NCBI GenBank assembly: GCA_024693415.1
Contig: JAILKX010000174.1
Span: 1-10,503 of the forward strand
Length of the DNA: 10,503 bases
Source of the DNA: Bacilli bacterium
GTDB taxonomy: Bacteria > Bacillota_I > Bacilli_A > RFN20 > CAG-826
Direction: 5' to 3'
Shown: in pieces, positions 7,580-10,503 of the stretch
Layout of the letters: each line of letters starts with the position of its first letter
How positions within the stretch are numbered: position 1 is the first letter of the stretch
Made by a program: the position numbers and the translations under genes
The notes under the pieces: model-generated
Database searches by the model: none
What the model was told of the DNA's origin: nothing
What the model saw: the letters and a program-made list of their open reading frames with translations, nothing else

Positions 7580-8045
7580 AAAACTTCCTATGAAACCGCT
7601 ATCATTCGATTTTTAAATATAGTAACAAAAACGATGAACCAAAAAATAACCCAAAATCTACATGAAAATTTATTAGGAATAAATACGGAAAATAGAATCA
7701 ATAATTTTTGGACCCCACTTTTGAAGATTGAAGAACGAAAATCTTAACCCAACGAGTTCATGGCCTATGTTCCTAAGGCGGAAATTTAATTTCCACCTTC
7801 TTGAGTTTCCATTGTTGCGCTTTTTATTGACGTTTTCAATACGCCGAAAAATTGTCATTGTCAGCTCGACGTTTTACGTACTAAAGAAGCTGCCAGGAGA
7901 GTGCATGGGACAGAATTTAAATATTTAGCAATCAATGAAATCCGTTGAGGACATGTATCGAATTTCAGCAAAATTTCTTCGATAGTTCGGATTGGTCTAC
8001 GCCATTTAACTATTCCATGAAGAAACGTTCCGTCGGCTTTCTTTC
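7568..8045. other. AT-rich divergent intergenic region between oppB and the PAP2 gene
   Basis: About 480 bases with no gene I can support. It is visibly richer in A+T than its neighbours (sampled 60-base blocks contain about 25-35% G+C). Two overlapping frames of 61 and 66 codons exist on opposite strands, but they lack ribosome binding sites and familiar motifs. It must hold the divergent control regions for opp (minus) and probably for the PAP2 gene (plus). It contains a 25-base palindrome at 7775-7799 and a small tandem duplication ATTGTC-ATTGTC at 7851-7862. Confidence 0.6.
7775..7799. promoter_or_regulatory. 25-base near-perfect palindrome, candidate operator
   Basis: The arms AAGGCGGAAATT (7775-7786) and AATTTCCACCTT (7788-7799) are complementary at 11 of 12 positions around a single central T. 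The tiny centre and lack of a following T-run argue for a dimeric-regulator DNA site rather than a terminator. It lies between the divergent opp and PAP2 transcription units but about 200 bases or more from either proposed promoter, so its target gene is unknown. Confidence 0.45.
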
Positions 8046-8058
8046 TATAAAACAGAAG

Positions 8059-8080
8059 TATAAAATAGACTCATTCGAGG
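8059..8080 (+). promoter_or_regulatory. Possible -10 element and ribosome binding site of the PAP2 gene
   Basis: TATAAAAT at 8059-8066 resembles a -10 box, but no good -35 lies 16-18 bases upstream, and another TATAAA occurs at 8046-8051. GAGG at 8077-8080, seven bases before the ATG, is a clear ribosome binding site. If 8059 is the true -10, the 5' leader would be very short, so the 8046 copy may be the better candidate. Confidence 0.3.
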
Positions 8081-8087
8081 AATTCAT

Positions 8088-9110
8088 ATGAAAAAACTTG
8101 AACGGATTATTGTTTATTCGTCTTTGGTAGTCATTTTTGCCATAGTCGCAATCTTTGACCTTCAGATTACGCAAGGCCTTTACAATCCGACTAATATCGT
8201 CGGGCGCCTTGGCGAATTGTTAGGCGAATTACCGCTCTATTTACTGGGCGCATTCGGGATGCTTGTGATTGGTTTGTATCATCCCAAAATCGGGAATAAG
8301 TGGGACGTTGTCCTTCTTATTCTATTTATCGCGTTGGCCGCGGGCGTATCCGTATATGGGGGCAATCACACGGTAAAACTTCTGATTCGGAACTTCGGCC
8401 TGACCGATTTGAAGGGCGTCGTCAAATATCTCATCGTATTCGGGATCGGCGCCGCGGTATTCGGCTTATCGTTCCTTGGCACAAGAAGGGTCAAGGAAGA
8501 CAAACACAACGAAGCGACTTTATGGGCAATCATGCTGATCATCATGATCGCTTGCTCCTTGTTCGTGATGCAGGCGGGCAAAATGATCTGGCTCCGTCCG
8601 CGTTATCGCACCCTCGTGGCGCTTCAAGACGCCGGCGCGATCGCAAATGCCGCTGACTATTGGCTCCCGTTCTATCATCCGCAATTCTTCACATCGTTCA
8701 GCAAATACACCGCCGGCGGATCGCTAGGCTTCACCGAAGCGCAGATCAATCAGGCGATGGCGAGCCTCAGCATAACCAAATGGGGCAAAGAAGAGTTCTA
8801 TTCCTTCCCGAGCGGCCATACGATGAATACTTTCATCACGATTACGGTCTGCTTCTTCCCGCGTTTCATGTCCTCGAGAAAGGAATGGGGCAAATATGAG
8901 CCGTTCACCAAGGCGTTCGTCACCCTGTATGCTGTGTTCATCGCCTTCACGAGGATCGTCAGGGGCGCCCACAACGCTACCGATGTCACCGCCGGGTTGA
9001 TCTTCGGATTCATCATCTTCGACTTGGTTGTCACGCTCTTCTATGAAGGCGTCGGCAAGAACAAGATCCTGCCGAAGTTCGAATCGATGTCGGCGAAAGA
9101 AGCCGAATAG
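8088..9110 (+). CDS. PAP2-superfamily membrane phosphatase
   Basis: A 340-residue multi-pass membrane protein with the three-part PAP2 (type 2 phosphatidic acid phosphatase) active site. Motif 1 is K165 with RPR at 170-172. Motif 2 is PSGH at 241-244, with the His that would assist catalysis. Motif 3 is R289-x5-H295-x3-D299, with the His expected to form the phospho-enzyme. Hydrophobic segments lie near residues 7-25, 46-64, 73-90, 111-130, 144-163, 246-260, 275-292 and 299-319. The family removes phosphate from lipid substrates such as phosphatidic acid, phosphatidylglycerol phosphate or undecaprenyl pyrophosphate; the substrate cannot be chosen from sequence. The 70 residues between motifs 1 and 2 form a long, probably extracytoplasmic loop. 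GAGG seven bases upstream supports the ATG. It appears to be a single-gene unit ending at a strong terminator, divergent from opp. Confidence 0.9.
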   Translation: MKKLERIIVYSSLVVIFAIVAIFDLQITQGLYNPTNIVGRLGELLGELPLYLLGAFGMLVIGLYHPKIGNKWDVVLLILFIALAAGVSVYGGNHTVKLLIRNFGLTDLKGVVKYLIVFGIGAAVFGLSFLGTRRVKEDKHNEATLWAIMLIIMIACSLFVMQAGKMIWLRPRYRTLVALQDAGAIANAADYWLPFYHPQFFTSFSKYTAGGSLGFTEAQINQAMASLSITKWGKEEFYSFPSGHTMNTFITITVCFFPRFMSSRKEWGKYEPFTKAFVTLYAVFIAFTRIVRGAHNATDVTAGLIFGFIIFDLVVTLFYEGVGKNKILPKFESMSAKEAE

Positions 9111-9117
9111 AATCGCG

Positions 9118-9149
9118 AACCGCGCTTAGACTGCTAAGCGCGGTTTTTA
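9118..9149 (+). terminator. Rho-independent terminator of the PAP2 gene
   Basis: A perfect 12-base-pair stem (9118-9129 with 9134-9145) with the 4-base loop ACTG runs directly into five T at 9144-9148. It starts eight bases after the PAP2 stop codon. This is a classic intrinsic terminator and separates the PAP2 gene from proC. Confidence 0.95.
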
Positions 9150-9248
9150 TAATCCGCGCGACCCGTGTATCCATATTCAAGGCTTTTCATAAACTGGGGC
9201 GTTACAAATATCGGTTCCATGAAATAATAGGGAACGGAGGTTTTCACT

Positions 9249-10037
9249 ATGTATCAATTTGGGTTTCTCGGATTAGGAAAAATGGGCTATTCGGTTCTGA
9301 AAGGCGTTTTGTCTAAGGGTTTATACGACAAAAGCGAGCTCGCGTTTTATGCGCCAAGCGAAGCGACGCAGCAAAAAGGAAAAGCGCTTGGACTAGCGCT
9401 TGCCAAAGGCGAAAGGGACTTATTCGAGTCTTGTAAGATCGTTCTTCTCGCGGTGAAGCCTCAAAAATATGAGGGCGCGTTTGCCAAACTCGATGGCCTC
9501 GATTTCAGCGGAAAAACGATTATTTCTTTGGCGCCCGGCAAAAGCATTGCCTACCTGAAGTCCATATTCAAAGGCGCGCGGGTCGCCAGGGCTATGCCCA
9601 ATACGCCTGCGCTTATCGGAAGAGCGGTCACGACGATTGCCTCAGATGACGAATCCATTGGGGACGTGACACGGATTTTCGCCTCAATCGGCGCGTATGC
9701 GGTGGTTGAGGAAAAGCAGATCGACGAAGCGATTCCAATGAACGGCAGCATGCCGGCATACCTATTGGAATTTGCCAAGACATTCATCGAATGCGGCGTC
9801 GCAAACGGATTCAAGGAAGAGGACGCGAAAAACCTGGTCCTCCATTCGATCATCGGGTCATGTGAGCTCGCTTTACAAAGTGAGGATAGCCTCGACACCC
9901 TGATCAATAACGTCTGCAGCAAGGGCGGATCTACGATCGCCGGCTTAAACCAATTGAGGGACAACGGCTTCAACGAATCGATTCAAAAATGCTTCGCGGC
10001 TTGCGTCAAGCGAAGCAAAGAATTGGCCGACGCTTAA
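9249..10037 (+). CDS. proC: Pyrroline-5-carboxylate reductase
   Basis: A 262-residue cytosolic enzyme that reduces 1-pyrroline-5-carboxylate to proline with NAD(P)H, the last step of proline synthesis; length is normal for the family. The N-terminal Rossmann fold begins FGFLGLGKMG (4-13), with AVKP at 68-71 and the AMPNTPALIG box at 115-124. The C-terminal dimer domain carries GSMPAY (166-171) and SKGGSTIAGL (224-233), matching the family signature usually written as SPGGTTIxGL. One change stands out: Met168 where GSGPAY is usual. GGAGG at 9236-9240, eight bases before the ATG, fixes the start. Nearby complementary arms (9212-9218 with 9231-9237) could weakly fold next to that site. It stands alone, not with proA or proB in this window, and its stop overlaps that of the next, opposing gene. 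Confidence 0.94.
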   Translation: MYQFGFLGLGKMGYSVLKGVLSKGLYDKSELAFYAPSEATQQKGKALGLALAKGERDLFESCKIVLLAVKPQKYEGAFAKLDGLDFSGKTIISLAPGKSIAYLKSIFKGARVARAMPNTPALIGRAVTTIASDDESIGDVTRIFASIGAYAVVEEKQIDEAIPMNGSMPAYLLEFAKTFIECGVANGFKEEDAKNLVLHSIIGSCELALQSEDSLDTLINNVCSKGGSTIAGLNQLRDNGFNESIQKCFAACVKRSKELADA

Positions 10038-10503
10038 TTCGATTTCTTTCCGAAGGGCCGATAACGCAGCACGTAATAGAAGACCAAAAGGATCGCGGCA
10101 AACGGGAAATAGATGAGCCCGTATATGACGAAACCTACTATGGACATCGAGGAGACGACGATATAGGCGATCGAAACGGTTCCGCCTAAGGCGATCAAAA
10201 TGATATCCAATATCTTTTGCTCTTTGGTCCGGCTTGGATTCAACATCCATTTTTTGCCTAAGGGCGCCCGAATGATCAAATAGACGGAGAGGCAGATGAT
10301 TTGGGATACGAGCCATCCCCCGATGAAGAATGGGATGCTGTTCAGCCACTCGATTGGGAAATAGCTTCCGTGGGTGCCGATCGTCATCATCACCCATATC
10401 GCGATGAGGGAAGCGAAGACGAAAACCGATGCGTGGTACAAAGACGTGAACATCTCGTAGACGTCGATTTTGTTGTCGAGGAGCTTCTTGTATCGGAAAA
10501 AGC
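10034..10503 (-). CDS. Hypothetical multi-pass membrane protein, N-terminus beyond the window
   Basis: I do not recognise this family. The frame is open from the right edge to a TAA at 10034-10036, at least 155 residues. An internal Met at 10453 has no ribosome binding site and the codons upstream of it read as plausible protein (FFRYKKLLDN and onward), so I treat the gene as partial rather than starting there. Counting from that Met, four hydrophobic segments are visible (about 7-24, 39-62, 84-102 and 104-128), separated by a basic stretch around KKWMLNPSRTKEQK, and the tail ends RYRPFGKKSN. No enzyme or transporter motif was found. It converges on proC with a four-base overlap (TTAA) containing both stop codons, and no terminator is visible between them. 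Confidence 0.7.
   Translation of the reverse strand, partial: FFRYKKLLDNKIDVYEMFTSLYHASVFVFASLIAIWVMMTIGTHGSYFPIEWLNSIPFFIGGWLVSQIICLSVYLIIRAPLGKKWMLNPSRTKEQKILDIILIALGGTVSIAYIVVSSMSIVGFVIYGLIYFPFAAILLVFYYVLRYRPFGKKSN

Noticed and set aside
7673..7928. Two small overlapping frames (minus 7673-7858, plus 7728-7928) in the AT-rich gap
   Set aside because: They overlap on opposite strands, lack ribosome binding sites (one begins with TTG) and show no recognisable motifs.
1..10503. A novel defence, mobile or biosynthetic system
   Set aside because: Apart from the unrecognised partial membrane protein at the right edge, the genes belong to well-known core families (AsnA, Opp transporter, PAP2, ProC). 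No integrase, transposase, nuclease, toxin or CRISPR repeat was seen on either strand.

Overview
The window (about half G+C, standard genetic code with TGG tryptophans, TAA/TAG/TGA stops and strong AGGAGG-type ribosome binding sites) looks like chromosomal DNA of a low-complexity Gram-positive-type bacterium. Bacillota/Bacilli, possibly one of the uncultured gut lineages near the mollicutes, is my best guess. It rests on the Shine-Dalgarno strength, a lipoprotein-type solute-binding protein and an enlarged OppD ATPase, not on any phylogenetic marker. All genes I recognise are core metabolism or transport. I see no phage, transposon, CRISPR or defence module.

Layout, left to right. Bases 1-384 (+) are the 3' end of asnA (ammonia-dependent asparagine synthetase), followed by its own terminator. 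A gene-free gap of about 230 bases holds a 12-base direct repeat and a long GC-rich imperfect hairpin. From about 7570 down to 666 on the minus strand lies one oligopeptide ABC-transporter operon in the order oppB-oppC-oppD-oppF-oppA. Its genes are tightly packed: 19-base gap B/C, 9-base gap C/D, 17-base overlap D/F. The exception is a 100-base gap before oppA that carries a strong hairpin. A rho-independent terminator follows oppA. Next comes a roughly 570-base AT-rich divergent intergenic region with a 25-base near-perfect palindrome. Then on the plus strand come a PAP2-family membrane phosphatase with a textbook terminator, and proC (pyrroline-5-carboxylate reductase). The right edge is a minus-strand multi-pass membrane protein, incomplete at its N-terminus, whose stop codon overlaps the proC stop codon.

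How the genes work together: OppA would capture peptides at the cell surface, OppB/OppC form the pore and OppD/OppF hydrolyse ATP. Imported peptides feed amino-acid pools, to which AsnA (Asn) and ProC (Pro) also contribute by synthesis, but nothing in the sequence shows co-regulation. The most unusual item is OppD. It carries an inserted segment of about 220 residues, charged, predicted helical/coiled-coil and partly very basic, between the Q-loop and the ABC signature, where typical OppD proteins have only a short helical stretch.
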